A stretch of DNA of 64,000 nucleotides, from NCBI GenBank assembly GCA_002049455.2, contig KV919127.1:1-64000 (forward strand), given 5' to 3'. Source of the DNA: Porphyra umbilicalis (lineage: Eukaryota; Rhodophyta; Bangiophyceae; Bangiales; Bangiaceae). The notes below the pieces were generated by a model, which was not told the origin of the DNA, did no database searches, and saw only the letters and a list, made by a program, of their open reading frames with translations. Positions 11,315 through 22,373 of this stretch are shown one piece after another; position 1 is the stretch's first letter, and each line of letters begins with the position of its first letter. A program made the position numbers and the translations under genes.

Positions 11315-11491
11315 GCGTCCCTCGCCGCCGCCGGCTGGGGTGGCGGCACCATCTTTTACACGTGCCACGGCAACGTGGCCTCCGCGCTCTACGCCACCGC
11401 CGTCACCGCCGTTGCGGCGTGGGAGGCGGCGGGCTGGTCCCGGGGGGGAGGGGGGGGCGCGGCCTGTGGCGTGCCCTCGACCGGTTGGTGA
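10814..11491 (+). CDS. Hypothetical protein spanning the tandem duplication
   Basis: An ATG at 10814 (repeated in unit 2 near 11082) opens an Ala-rich frame with a hydrophobic stretch followed by ALSANTFVQYVVPALG. The segment recurs in the second unit and continues into RASLAAAGWGGGTIFYTC and an Ala-rich helix ending before a TGA at 11491. I recognise no family. The hydrophobic Ala-rich segments could be membrane helices. Because the duplication shifts the frame in its first part, either the second ATG or an unduplicated ancestral form is more likely to be the true reading. This is a weak call. Confidence 0.3.
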   Translation: MAPAHPLLRRSAVDAAADAAVNGGRPPPSAPPCRHPPPALRPLAHLLLAAAAATALSANTFVQYVVPALGTGHRACLAPTPRSPHPCLSNGTGSPASASLRRRRGCRRSRQWWAPPPFRAALSAPPPCPPTPRAFAPRCRRRHATALSANTFVQYVVPALGTGHRERASLAAAGWGGGTIFYTCHGNVASALYATAVTAVAAWEAAGWSRGGGGGAACGVPSTGW

Positions 11492-11720
11492 CGGGTGGGG
11501 AGTGGTCCCCGTCACGGCCACGACGGTGTTCGTGTGTGTGGAGTACGATGAGCTCGTCCATTTTCATCCATTGTACGCTTGATGCCATATGTGGGGTGGG
11601 GAGCAGCGGGGAAGACGGAGGGGAAGACACGGAGATGCGTGCCGTACGGCTGGTGAGCAGCTAGCTCGCGGCGCAGAGGTGGTTCCACGAGGCCGCCGCC
11701 CTTTGATCCGTCCCGTCAAG

Positions 11721-13190
11721 TTAAAGAATGCGCGAAGCGCAACGAACAGCCTCGGAGCATACACCCCCAAAACGCCCGGGCAAGGCAAGCGCCACAGAGA
11801 AACGACAAGCGCTCGACACGCCGGGACCGCGGACGCCCGACCGCCCACCGTCCGACGCGGCTGATGCCGTGCCCCGCGCCGCCGCCGCCGCAGTGCGGCG
11901 GTGCCGGCGGCCGCCACGGTGGCAGTGACGGCGGCAGCGACGGCGCCACCGCCGCCGCCGATGCAGAGCCACTTGCGGTGCGGGGGGGGGGGGGGATTGA
12001 GGGGCGGGAGGGTAGGGGGTACGGACTGCACCGCCCCCACAGACGGCGACGCGACGCCCGAGGGCGAGCGGCCGCAGCGCGCTGCGCCACCGGACGACGC
12101 GCACGGCGCCACCGCCGCGCACGTTGCCGCAGGTGCGCTGCGCGTGTCCGACTGCTCCCCCTCCTGTGGCACGGCCGTGGCCATCCAGCTACACACGGGG
12201 GGGACACGCTGCGCGCTGCGTCGGCGGCGGCGTCGGCGGCGGCACCCCCAGCCGCGCCGTCGCCGGCCACCCACTGGCGGCCGCGGCGGCGGCGGTGCCC
12301 GCCATCGGCGGCAGGTCGCGCGCGCCGTCGCCCGCGCGCCCGTGCCAGACGACGCGCCGCCGCCACGGGTAGATGCGCGGCTGCCGCCACGCTTAAGGGC
12401 TGGGGGGCGCCCCCCCCCCCCCGCCTCCCCCTCCCAGTGACCGCCGGCCGCGGCGCCGCACGCCGCCCTGTAATTGCGCCGCCGCCGCTGGCGGGCGAGC
12501 GCCGCGCGCCTGTCGTCGCCGCCAGCCGCGGCGGCGGGTGTGGCCGACGGCGGCCGCGTCGCCGCCGCCCGCCCCGCACACCCGGTCCGCGTGCCACCCG
12601 ACGGCACCCCGCGCGTGCGACGGCGACCGCAGCGGCCATCCCCCCGACCGTGGCCTCACCGCCCCCGCCCACGATGGTCACATCGCCGGAGCGCGCGGCA
12701 CATCCCACACGACGACCACACGGGCCACGTCGGCGACGGCCGCCGCCGCCCGCGACGCGGCGGCTCCGTCGACCCTCAGTGCCGCCGCCGCGGCGGCGGC
12801 CGACGCGGCGAGACGCACCGCCACCGCTCGCCGCAGCCGCAGGGCGGGGGAGGGGGGGTGGGGGAGGGTCCACCGTCAGCGGCAACGCCGACGCCACCCC
12901 CGTCGCCGGCGTGGGTGGGGGCGGCAGAGGCGCCGCCGCTCGCGACTCTTGAGTCATCGACGGCCGGTGGCGGTGCTGGCGGCGGGGGGGGCCGGTGGGC
13001 GGCGTCGGAGGCGGGGGCGGGGGGGGGGGGGGGGGGCGCGCCGCCGCGGCGGGCGTGGCGGGCGCTGGGTGCCCGCCGGCGCCCCCTCCACAAGGGTGAA
13101 GAACGAAGCGCCGCGGCATCCACCGCCGACGCGAACTTTCGTACGGGTCCGAAAGTAAACACACACACGCAGGTGCACACACAGTTTTGG
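11721..13190 (+). repeat. GC-rich ~1.5-kb repeat, copy 1 (forward)
   Basis: The segment starting TTAAAGAATGCGCGAAGCGC and ending near GAAAGTAAACACACACACGC recurs on the opposite strand at about 14455-16035 (near full length) and 13840-14450 (partial). All copies have all six frames largely open because of composition. One frame gives a similar conceptual peptide in two copies (TDGDATPEGERPQ then VAAGALRVSD), so an ancestral coding frame is possible. I recognise no domain. The copies are too diverged to be recent. Confidence 0.75.
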
Positions 13191-13729
13191 CCATGCCTGC
13201 GGCGCACACGCGGGCCAGAACGCCCTGAGCACGCCCCCCAGTTTCCAACTTTGCTGCTGGCTCAACAAACCCAACAACCTTTGCTGCCAAAACGATGCGA
13301 TCATGCCCACCGCCAGGCCCGCGTCAAAGCCCTCGACCAAATCATCTGGCCATCGTGGCACTCTTCATGCTGGGAGCACCCAATGTAAGCGCCACGTTTG
13401 CGATGATCTCTCGTCCGTCAGACTAATGACGACGCAAACTGCTTCATGCTCACCGGCCCCACGGCCCGCTCCACAAAAAAACTGCATACGGACTCTGCAG
13501 ACGCCACATGAAAGCATTCTACAACAAAACACACGACGGGGAACGCTCAAGAGACGCCTACGACCCGGACAAAGACGGCTAGGCGTCGCATCCGAGATTC
13601 GTGCACGATCGCGGGGCGTTCGTTGACGTGGCATGGCTTCTGGGACCCTTCCGGGCAACGTTGCGCAAGTTACCGTTCCCACAACCAATAGGATCACGTC
13701 CTTGGCTCGATTTGAAAAATCTGCTGGCC
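13191..13729. other. Spacer between inverted repeat copies, no gene seen
   Basis: This sequence has moderate GC, separates repeat copy 1 from the TIR-bounded element and carries no domain I recognise. Confidence 0.4.
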
Positions 13730-16129
13730 GGCAGATTGAAATCCAGGCGAGGTTACAAGGCTGTTCTTGGCAGGATGGCCAAAACTAAAATGTGTGCGCA
13801 CGCGTGAAAATGTGTGTTGCATTTGGGCGCTCGGACGACGGCGCGCGCGACCTGCCGCCGGTGGCGGGCGCCGCGGCAGCCGGTGTGTGGTCACTGGCCG
13901 GCGACGGCGCGGCTGCGGGTGCCGCCGCCGTCGCCGCCGCCGACGCAGCGCGCAGCGTGTCCCCCCCGTGTGTAGCTGGATGGCCACGGCCGTGCCACAG
14001 GAGGGGGAGGAGTCGGACACGCGCAGCGCACCTGCGGCAACGTGCGCGGCGGTGGCGCCGCGCGCGTCGTCCGGTGGCGCGGCGCGCTGCGGCCGCTCGC
14101 CCTCGGGCGTCGCGTCGCCGTCTGTGGGGGCGGTGCAATCCGTACCCCCTACCCTCCCGCCCCTCAATCCCCCCCCACCCCCCTCACCGCGAGTGGCTCT
14201 GCATCGGCGGCGGCGGCGGCGCCGTCGCTGCCGCCGTCACTGCCACCGTGGCGGCCGCCGGCACCGCCGCACTGCGGCGGCGGCGGTGCGGGGCACGGCA
14301 CCAGCCGCGTCGGACGGCGGGCGGTCGGGCGTCCGCGGTCCCGGCGTGTCGCGCGCTTGTCGTTTCTCTGTGGCGCTCGCCTTGCCCAGGTGTTTTGGGG
14401 GTGCATGCTCCGAGGCTGTTCGTTGCGCTTCGCGCCTTCTTTAATTCGGGCCAGAACCGGGCTCGTGGTGCATCCAGCAACGAGGTGCACTGCGCTGCGT
14501 GTGTGTGTTTACTTTCGGATGCGAATGAAAGTTTGCGTCGGCGCTGGATGCCGAAAATGGCTGCGGGACGGTCGGGCACCCACCGTCCTTCACGTCCGCT
14601 TTGGCGACACGCCGCCCCCCCCCCCCCCGCCCTGCCCCTGCCGCCGACGCCGCCCACCCCTCCCCCCCCCGCCACCGCCGCCGCCGGCCGTCGAGGACCC
14701 AGTGTCGCGAGCGGCGGCGCCTCCGCCGCCATCACCCACGCCGGCGACGGGGGCGGCGTCGGCGTCGCCGCCGGCGGTGCACCCTCCCCCCCTCCTCCCC
14801 CCACCCTGCCGCTGCAGCGGGCGGTGGCGGCGCGGCTCGCCGCGTCGGCCGCCGCCGCGGCAGCGGCTCTTTGCGTGGACGGCGCCGCCTCGTCGCGGGC
14901 GGCGGCCGCCGCCGCCGACGTGGCCCAAGTGGTCGGGGGGATGGCCGCCGCGGCCGCCGTCGCGCGCGCGCGTCGGCGTCTGGTGGCACGCGGCCGGGTG
15001 CGCGGGGCGGGTCGAGGCGGCCGACCACGGCCGCGTCGCGCCGCCGTCTGCTTGCGCCCTGCACGTGCCTCTGCGCCGCGCGGGGGTGTGGCCACTGGCG
15101 GCAGCCGCGTGCTCGGCACACACGCGCGCGCCACAGCCAGTCGTGGCCGCCGTTGCGACCGCTACCGGCCGGGGTGGGCGGCGGCGAAGCGGCCGCCGCC
15201 GGCCACACCCGCCGCTCTGGCTGGCGGCGGCGACGGGCGCGCGGCACTCGCCCACCGGCGGCGGCGGCGCCAATGACAGGACGGCGCGCGGCGCCGCGGC
15301 GGGCGGTCACTGGGGGGAAGGGCGGGGGGGGGGGGGGGGGCGCCCCCCTGCCCGTCCCCGTGTCGACAGAGGCGCGCCTGTCCAAAGCGGCGGCGCGTCG
15401 GCTGGCACGAGCGCGCGGGCGACGGCGAGGGCGATGGCCGCCGGGGGCGGGCGCCGCTGCGGCCGCGGCCGCCGGTGGCTGGCCACCGGCCGGCGACGGC
15501 GCGGCGGGGGTGCCGCTGCCGACGCCGCCGCCGACACAGCGCGCAGCGAGTTCCCCCCGTGCGTCACGGGGCGGCCACGGCCGCGCCACTGGGGGTGGCG
15601 GGGTCGTACACGCGCACCGCACCTGCGGCGACGCGCGCGGCAGTGGCGCCGCGCGCGTTGTTTGGCGGCGCGGCGCGGCGGCTGCTCGCCTTTGGGCGCC
15701 GCGTCGCTGTCTGTGGCGGCGGTGCCGTCCGTAACCCCTACCCTCCATCCCCTCAATCCCCCCCGCGCCCCCCCGCACCGTGAGTGGCCCTGCATCGGCG
15801 GCGGTGCCGCCGCCGTCGCTGCGGTCGTCACAGCCACCGTGGCGGCCGCCGGCACCGCCGCACGGCGGCGACGGCGGTGCGGGGCACGACACCAGACGCG
15901 TCGGGCGGCGGGTGGTCGGGCGTCGGCGGTCCCGGCGTGTCGGATGCGTGTTGTTTCTCTGTGGCGCTTGCCATGCCCCAGCGTTTTGGGGTTCTATGCT
16001 CCGAGGCTGTTCGTTGCGCTTCGCGCCTTCTTTAATGCAACACACATTTTCCCGCGTGCGCACACGTGTTAGTTTTGGCCATCCTGACAAGTGCAGCCTT
16101 GTAACCTCGGCTGGATTTTGACACTGCCC
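13730..16129. mobile_element. TIR-bounded element carrying two GC-rich repeat copies
   Basis: An inverted repeat of about 85-90 bp with roughly 85-90% identity bounds this 2.4-kb interval: left arm about 13736-13823, right arm about 16031-16122. Shared blocks include CGAGGTTACAAGGCTG, AGGATGGCCAAAACTA and AAAATGTGTGTTGCA. Inside lie two tandem, same-strand (minus) copies of the GC-rich repeat seen at 11721-13190: a truncated one at about 13840-14450 and a near-complete one at 14455-16035. No transposase is recognisable, so it would be non-autonomous. I could not define a target-site duplication. Confidence 0.65.
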
Positions 16130-16155
16130 AATTGGGCCGCAGCTGTGCGCGTTTT

Positions 16156-16435
16156 ATGCGTGCTGCTGGCGCCTTGGTGCTCACGCCGTCTACCACCCTG
16201 CTCGTTGCGCACGTTCAATCTGCTGTGCCCGCCCTTCCCCCGGTCCCCCGACGGCCGAGACCCCTGCTACATCCGTGTGTTGCCTGCTGGAACCTCATGG
16301 TCGCTGGAGCCCCGTTGCTATGCGGAACCCGCCTGTATCGGGCAGATGGATCGCCTCCACGACAGAGCTGCCCAAGTCGACGCGCCCACTCTGCTGCCTG
16401 ACAGGTGCTATTCCGAGGGGGGCCATGGCAACTGA
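16156..16435 (+). CDS. Possible small secreted Cys-containing peptide
   Basis: The ATG at 16156 begins a hydrophobic leader (MRAAGALVLT onward) that could be a signal peptide. The following frame, one base over, gives a Cys-containing segment (DPCYIRVLPAG, PRCYAEPACIG) that ends at a TGA at 16433-16435. Joining them needs a one-base frame change in a C-rich stretch near 16230-16245. No family is recognised, and it is a weak candidate. Confidence 0.2.
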
Positions 16436-16663
16436 ATATCCATGGAAAAAGGGAATCGCGCGCGCCACTTTTAATGGTGGGCGTGTGCCACGTTCCTTTG
16501 ACTAAACACACCAAGGTTCCGCTGGCGGGCTCCCTACCTCCCATCAGGGTCGGCCCTGACTCAGCCAGTAGTGGCGATGCTCGTGCCCCGCACCGCTGCC
16601 CGAGTCGGATGCCACCGCAGAGGCACCCAAGCGACCTTCCCGCTCGCCCTTATCCCGGCAGCT

Positions 16664-17149
16664 CTACGACTCGTCGGCCGCGGAAATGGCGGCCGAGCCA
16701 GCCCCCGATCCGCCAAGAGCCCCCCGCCGCCAGCAGCAAAACCGGGGCAGCCGAGTCGTCGTCCTGATCCACTTGTACACAATGCAGCGGTAGCACCTCC
16801 TGCACCACCTCGATCTGCGGCAGAAGAGGACGGTGCCGCCGTCGGAGACACTGGAGCCGGGACTCAGCGACGTTGAGGAGTACCACGAGTAGAAGACCCT
16901 GGCCCACACAGTCCTCGTGTAGGTGCCGCAGAGAAAAGCTCTACACCGGCCGATTGGCCGCGGGGGTGAGTATCCGAAAGATGCATCGCCCGAGATCCTC
17001 GCCCGGTCGCCGGCGCCACTGCTGCCTTCCGACGAAGAGGTTTCGGCGACGTACTTGTCGGGCACCTCTTCCCCCTGCGCCGCTACCACCGTCACGAGCA
17101 GCAGCGCGGTCGTGAGCCCAACCGCTAGGAAGGACTTGAAGGACACCAT
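16664..17149 (-). CDS. Hypothetical protein with signal peptide
   Basis: The ATG at 17149 opens a typical secretory signal: basic start MVSFKSF, hydrophobic core LAVGLTTALLLVTVVAA, then a QGEE cleavage region, followed by an acidic Ser-rich segment. The remainder to the stop at 16664 is Arg/Ser/Cys-rich and looks less like natural protein, so the true gene may splice or shift frame after about residue 50. No domain is recognised. A secreted or cell-wall role is inferred from the signal alone. Confidence 0.4.
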   Translation of the reverse strand: MVSFKSFLAVGLTTALLLVTVVAAQGEEVPDKYVAETSSSEGSSGAGDRARISGDASFGYSPPRPIGRCRAFLCGTYTRTVWARVFYSWYSSTSLSPGSSVSDGGTVLFCRRSRWCRRCYRCIVYKWIRTTTRLPRFCCWRRGALGGSGAGSAAISAADES

Positions 17150-18129
17150 CGTGGCCGATGGCGAGGGTCGAAGGCGGGAGAAGAGTATGAGGCGGCGGGG
17201 GTGGGGAAGGTAAGGCAGGCAGGTGAAGAAAAGGCGCGGTGATCTGGCTGAAGAAGGCAGTAGTTGGTGTGCGGATGGGGCGAGGGGCTGCTTCATCGAC
17301 CACCGCGGCTGAGTGACCCGTTTTATGTGTGCCCCGCCCACATCGAGCCTATCGCCCGTTTGCTTGACTGGTCACAGCAACACGCAGGGGCGAGGAGTGG
17401 TTCCCGCCCGCGGCCAACGCGGCCAACCTCGCCAAGACCCCCGCCGCCGGCGCTAGGGAGTCCCCCGTGGCTGCAAGGGGTATGTGGAAGGAGGACAGCA
17501 CGATCGGCTACGGCGGCTTCTCTCACGTTTGGGGAGGCCATTAGCTGTCTCACGTCTGTTCCACTTCCCGCCTCTGCCAGCTGTGGATCCCTACCCCCTG
17601 ATCGTCACAAAGACTGCATCTAGAACGGGAGGCCGAACGGGGGTCCCGTTCGGAGGCCATCCAAACGGGAGCGACTCCTCCTGTTCGCGAACGGAAGGAA
17701 GAACGGGAGAAACTCCCGTTCGGAACAATCGATGCTAGGCTCTGACCGTAATGCTTGCAGTCGTGAGACGGTCTCGATGATGTTTTGGACATCTCAGCTA
17801 ATGTAGGCCAATAGGATGGCTTGGTCGTGTAGGATGGACATCGCCATGCTTCTGCGAGGTCTACAACTGGATCATTCCACCTGCGGCTTGGAGTTTCATC
17901 TAGATCAGTAAAAATACAGCTCGGTTGACATTGCAATTTCTCCGACTCGCCGTCGTCGCGACCACAGGTGCGACTCATCTTCTTCGTGCGATCCGATTGC
18001 GTCCGCCACGGACTTGGTCTCAGCAGGCGCGACAGCCCATCACCACACCAAAATCCGTACCTTCCCTGCCGAAGGGTTCAGGACTACGAGCACCCCAAAA
18101 AACCGCACAATTGGTACAGCCGTGTCTTG
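17150..18129. other. Intergenic with GAACGGGA-type hairpins
   Basis: No gene is recognised. At 17633-17653 (CCGAACGGG with CCCGTTCGG) and 17701-17721 (GAACGGGAG with CTCCCGTTC) there are two short perfect hairpins of a motif family that recurs at 46143-46241 and 47568-47651. Confidence 0.6.
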
Positions 18130-18401
18130 CTCTCGGTACTACCTGCCCACTTGTTTCCCCACTTGTGATGCTGCCACCGTTGGTATATGGCCAGCCATGA
18201 TGGGTGCACCGTTTGGCTGTCCTCATGGCCGTAGTGCCAGCCGTAGTCCCCCGAGACATAAAACAGAGCAGTAACAACAAGCAGTGCGCAGGGGCCCCAA
18301 GTAACTGTCATCGTTCAGAGATTAGCGCAATAATAATCGACCCTAGTTAACAGAAGTATTAAGTGTGTGTCTCGCGATCTCCTGCTGTCCGACCTCGAGA
18401 T
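18130..18401 (+). repeat. 270-bp dispersed repeat, copy 1
   Basis: From CTCGGTACTACCTGCC to GACCTCGAGAT this sequence is repeated in the same orientation at 47283-47556. Shared blocks include GGTGCACCGTTTGG, GAGATTAGCGCAATAATAAT and GTCTCGCGATCT. Both copies contain GTATTAAG near their 3' side, resembling the TTAAGGG terminus of the element at 50143-50795, so this may be an element end. Function is unknown. Confidence 0.75.
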
Positions 18402-18664
18402 GTTTTTTGGTTGCATTCTGATACTATAAACCCGCTGAACCAGCGAAGCACCGGAATACCATCGCGACTGGATCGTGAGGTGGTGTCAGTTTCACATGAA
18501 CAGGCGGTGAACGGGAGCGACCCCGTTCGGCGTGTCGATATTTCTGACGAGCTGCCGCGCCCGAGATATTTTATTGTTGCTTTCTGATACTGTAAGTTCT
18601 CTGAACCAGCGCAGCACCGGAATACCATCGCGACTGGATCGTGAGGTGGTGTCAGTTTCATATG
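18397..18664. repeat. Local direct repeat of about 100 bp
   Basis: The segment 18397-18499 recurs at 18563-18664. Both contain TGAACCAGCG, GCACCGGAATACCATCGCGA and TGGATCGTGAGGTGGTGTCA. The spacer between them has TGAACGGGAGCGACCCCGTT, another member of the GAACGGGA hairpin motif. Confidence 0.85.
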
Positions 18665-21111
18665 CGTGAGAGTACCCCGAGGCACTCAAGTCACACCCAA
18701 ACCCAACGGTTGGCTGGGCGTTCGGCGGTAGATCCAACGGCGCTTGGATGCAGAACTCTCGTGAGGGGCGTCGAATGTGAGGCGGGACGCCGCGGTGCGA
18801 AAGGATCACGACCAGATCAGGGGGCATCAGGAACTAGGACACAACCATCATGCCATGTGAGTATGGCGAACGGTCGATATGATCGCATCTACTCACACTT
18901 GGCAGTCTAAAGCAGATGCCCCCGCCCCCCCCTGGCAGTCACAAGCTCGTGCCGCCCCTCCCCTCCTCGCCAGCTGCTCCCTGGAGCGCGCTGCGCCGTC
19001 ACGCGCGGGGAGGCGCAGTGCGTGCCCCGCCGTCGCCCCCATCCCGCCGGCGGTAGCGGCGACGATAAACGTCGTGCTCTCCGCCACCGTCCAATCTACT
19101 GGCCGCGCCACCCAGACGTGGTACCCTCCTCCCCGACCCGACGGCGGGGAGCGCCCCCACCCCGCCGCCTCCGGCTTCGTGCGGCTGCTGATCGCCGACG
19201 GCGCCGTACGGCGGCGACTGCGGCAACAAGGCGAAACTGCCGACGCGCCCCATGGTGGTGCGGGGGTACCTAACTTCCCCAACCGCCCCCGCGAGCGGTC
19301 ACCGCCACGGAGGATGTCGGCGCCGAGTGGGCCGGGCCGTCCCCACGTGCCCCTGTGGCGCCCGCCCGCAGCCATGGGGGTGGCGGCACCCTGTGGCGTC
19401 GCCGCCTCTATGCCATTGACGGAGCGGGCGACGCCCGCCCACTTTGAACAGGCGTAGCGACCGCCGCCCCTTCCCGCGTGAACCCTCAGCGCACAGCCAA
19501 CAACGCTTCATCGACTCCGCATCCAAACCAACTTAGAGCACACCCAGCAATGTCGCTAGTTCACACACGTAGCCGATATTCGTGCCACGTTGTCCACGTG
19601 GCACATATACGCACAATCTGGCAATGTCGGCGTTCGTTCCCGCTTCACAAACGGTGCGGGACCCACGGAACGTGTTAAAAACAAGAATGTAATTACAACC
19701 GGATAAATCAGGCGTGGTTCGCACACTCGTTCGCATCGTGCGAACCCTCCCCCAAAAACGGCCTCCATTCTCCTGGGTTCGTACGATGCGAACACTACAC
19801 TGCGGGTCGGTATTTCATCGCCGGGATAGTTCTAAATTTACCGGCTTGTAAATCTATAACGAGTAGACGCGAAAGAATGTGTTGAGATAGCCATGCAAAG
19901 CTCCTGTGAGATGGCCGCAGCATGATTCGGAGGATCATGTGCACAACAGTTCCGTGGATCAGCGAAAATCCAATAATTCAGATTGCCTGATTCTCGAGTG
20001 ACCTCTGTGGTTCGGCAGTTCATCACTACAGTTCTGGACTCGTTCAACGGATCATCTTTGGGACTGACTCTGGGATCGTTCCAGAAGCAGTGTCATCCTG
20101 ACCCACAGATCATCTCGGGGACTGTCATTCGAAAAAAATGTGAGGACCTGTTTAACTGATAGTCTGACTGCCTCTTCCGCAAACAAAAAGTCTGCCTATT
20201 TCGTCAACAGTGTGAACACCAACTTGTGGACACTCTCTTCGTTCAGACCAATGCCCAACTTGTAATCTGACATATCACTCATGCGCTTGAGAAGCTGGTG
20301 CGTGTACTTCTGAACCGTAATGAACCGGGGGATTGTGAGTTCGGGACGTGATGTGTTAGGACGATAGGGGACGAGATTGCCACTGAGCTGAGAACGAATT
20401 TACTGCGCGTGAAGGAGACCCAATCATTGAAAAATCGGGACTGGGTGCGTCCGGGACTTCACGGTATTCTCGATGTGCGAGCCGACGCATGTTTACCCAG
20501 TTCCCATCCCCTCTGCGCCGGGAAACAGCGTGTCGGTCGCACGACTACCAAGTCACATTGAGGTTCCCTCTGCACACGTTTTGTGGCCCAGGAGCGACGC
20601 CCCATGGGCAGGTCTTGCTCTCTGATCGGTTTCGGCAGACCCTCCTCACGACGTCACTCGAAGTAGTCTAGGCTATCATCTACGATCAAGTCCTTGAGGC
20701 AGGAATCTAGATCAATCTTGCGCACTCGTTCACTCAATCTATGACGACGATCCCCAGGATGATTGTACTCCGACGCCAGGATAGTCCTGAGCACGATCCT
20801 CAGGATGATCTTGCTCCCACTTCAGGACAGTTCTCAGCACGATACGCAGAACGATCAGAACCAGCGAATCGGAATGATCCTTCACGAGCATGGGGCAGCA
20901 ACTTCGCCGGACAGTTGCCAAATCTGCAGGTGCTGGTGTGCGGATAACTCCCACTGAGTATCGGTGCAGATGGTCTTCGAGCACTTCTGAACTCCACTGC
21001 GGGCTCTGTCTCCGAGATCAATAAAAAGTGGGCATAATTTGATCGCATGATCAATGTGCGACTGTTCTGCGAACCGTCGGTGGGCGTGTTCAAATCTCGC
21101 AGTTCTCAGTT
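18665..21111. other. Intergenic; GC-rich island, then AT-richer DNA with a hairpin
   Basis: The interval 18915-19470 is a GC-rich island with open frames on both strands and no domain. At 19729-19747 and 19775-19793 a 19-bp inverted repeat (GTTCGCATCGTGCGAACCC, one mismatch) encloses a 27-bp loop. The remainder is AT-richer with no gene or element end that I can define. Confidence 0.5.
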
Positions 21112-21803
21112 TTCCCTGGCCTTTAGGACAGGGTGCTCTCAAAGTGTAGTGATGCACACATATAATTAGATCACGGGACCTGCTCTCCGTTTCAGAGGTG
21201 GCAGTCTGCATTCGTGTCCTCAGGGATCTGAGGGCGTGTCAGGGTCGCGATGACGCTAAAAGCGAATAGAGTGACGTGGCTGAGAAGGACTGTCCTGCCA
21301 CAAGGGTCACAGGGCCCGGGCGGCGGCTGCCCCCCTGCCCCCCCCCACCGCCCCGCGGCGACCGCGCGCGGCATCTTTCGGGGTTTGAACCGCCCACGAT
21401 GACCCGCGCGTGATCGTGCCTGCGCGCCGGCTTCTATTGCGGCGGCGCGTCGGCGGTTGCTGACAACATCTAACGGTAGGGATAGAGGCGCCCCGTCGCG
21501 CGGCGGTCGACCCCACCCGCCCGCACGTGCGCCGTGTCGGCCGCCCCGCCCGTTGCGCGCAGTTGCGCTGCGCGGCGGGGTGACGGCCCCGCCCGTGGGC
21601 GTTGCGCCACGCCGGCCGGCCGCCGCCGCTGCGGTGGCGGCAGCGGCACCTGTTTCCCCGCCCGACGCCCCCCCCGCCCCGGCAATGTGGCTGTACGTGC
21701 CCCCGTGTGTGCTCGTGGCCATGGAGCCGGCCGGCGTGCCCGGTGTCGATGCGTCGCCCAGCGCGCCACCGCCCTGAAGGCCAGGGTATTGCACGCACGT
21801 GCC
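21112..21803 (-). mobile_element. ~680-bp MITE-like element, copy A
   Basis: One end reads CCCTGGCCTTTAGGACAGGG and the other reads, on the opposite strand, CCCTGGCCTTCAGGG preceded by GGCACGTGCGTGCAATA. The same ends and interior recur at 48413-50038 and 51355-52073, with a fragment at 48166-48325. The GC-rich core gives a conserved conceptual frame (THGGTYSH, ATPTGGAVTPPRS) in several copies, but no transposase is visible. It is best described as a non-autonomous repeat family. Confidence 0.8.
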
Positions 21804-21974
21804 TGGATTTAAGGAATCGGGGACAAAACGCTGTGTAGGGCGAGCCCATATTGGCGAATTTGAGGTCGAATACGCGCAATCTGGCTGCTGGGGGTCGTTT
21901 CAAACCAATAAAAAGCGCTGCCACGTCGCATGGGCTTGATCCCGGACGCTTGACCCAGACGAGGCCGTCAAGTA

Positions 21975-22373
21975 TTGCTGATCCCCGAAGTTTGTCCTGG
22001 TGGGCAGAGACTGACTTGCGGACCGACTCTCTTCACCAATCAGATGCGCCCCTGGGACTGACTTGGTGCTCCTGATTGCTTACATGTGCCCATGCAGCCT
22101 GGAAATCAACATCAGCTGCTCTTCTTTTCTGCACTTCTGGCGAGGAGACAGTAGAAAATCTTGAGATCTCTGGTGGGCAGCTTGCTCCGTGCCAAGAAAT
22201 GCGGATCAAGAAGCAGCAAACAGTGAGTTCTGCTGGATGCAAGGTCCTGGCACAGAATGTGGGCTTTCTATTGGCTTCGATGTCTTCTTACTGTCGTTTT
22301 AAACCAATAGAGTGCTCTTATTCGGAGTCTGTCTCTGTCTCTGTCCCCCAGGACAAAATTCGGGGATCACCAA
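21975..22373. mobile_element. 399-bp TA-flanked MITE
   Basis: The termini are inverted: TTGCTGATCCCCGAAGTTTG at the left and, at the right, GGACAAAATTCGGGGATCAC ending CAA. Each is flanked by TA (21973-21974 and 22374-22375), as for Tc1/mariner or pogo-type insertion. Homology between arms extends about 30 bp. A solo right end of the same family lies at about 50910-50935. There is no coding capacity. Confidence 0.8.

Noticed and set aside
12474-13388. Several 200-500-codon Arg/Ala/Pro-rich ORFs in the GC-rich repeats (11.7-16.1 kb)
   Set aside because: All frames are open because stop codons are depleted by composition. Long length alone is not evidence of coding here.
20740-20870. Repeated AGGATGAT/AGGATAGT-like words resembling a CRISPR-type or satellite array
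   Set aside because: Spacing is irregular and the words are short and degenerate; there is no array structure.
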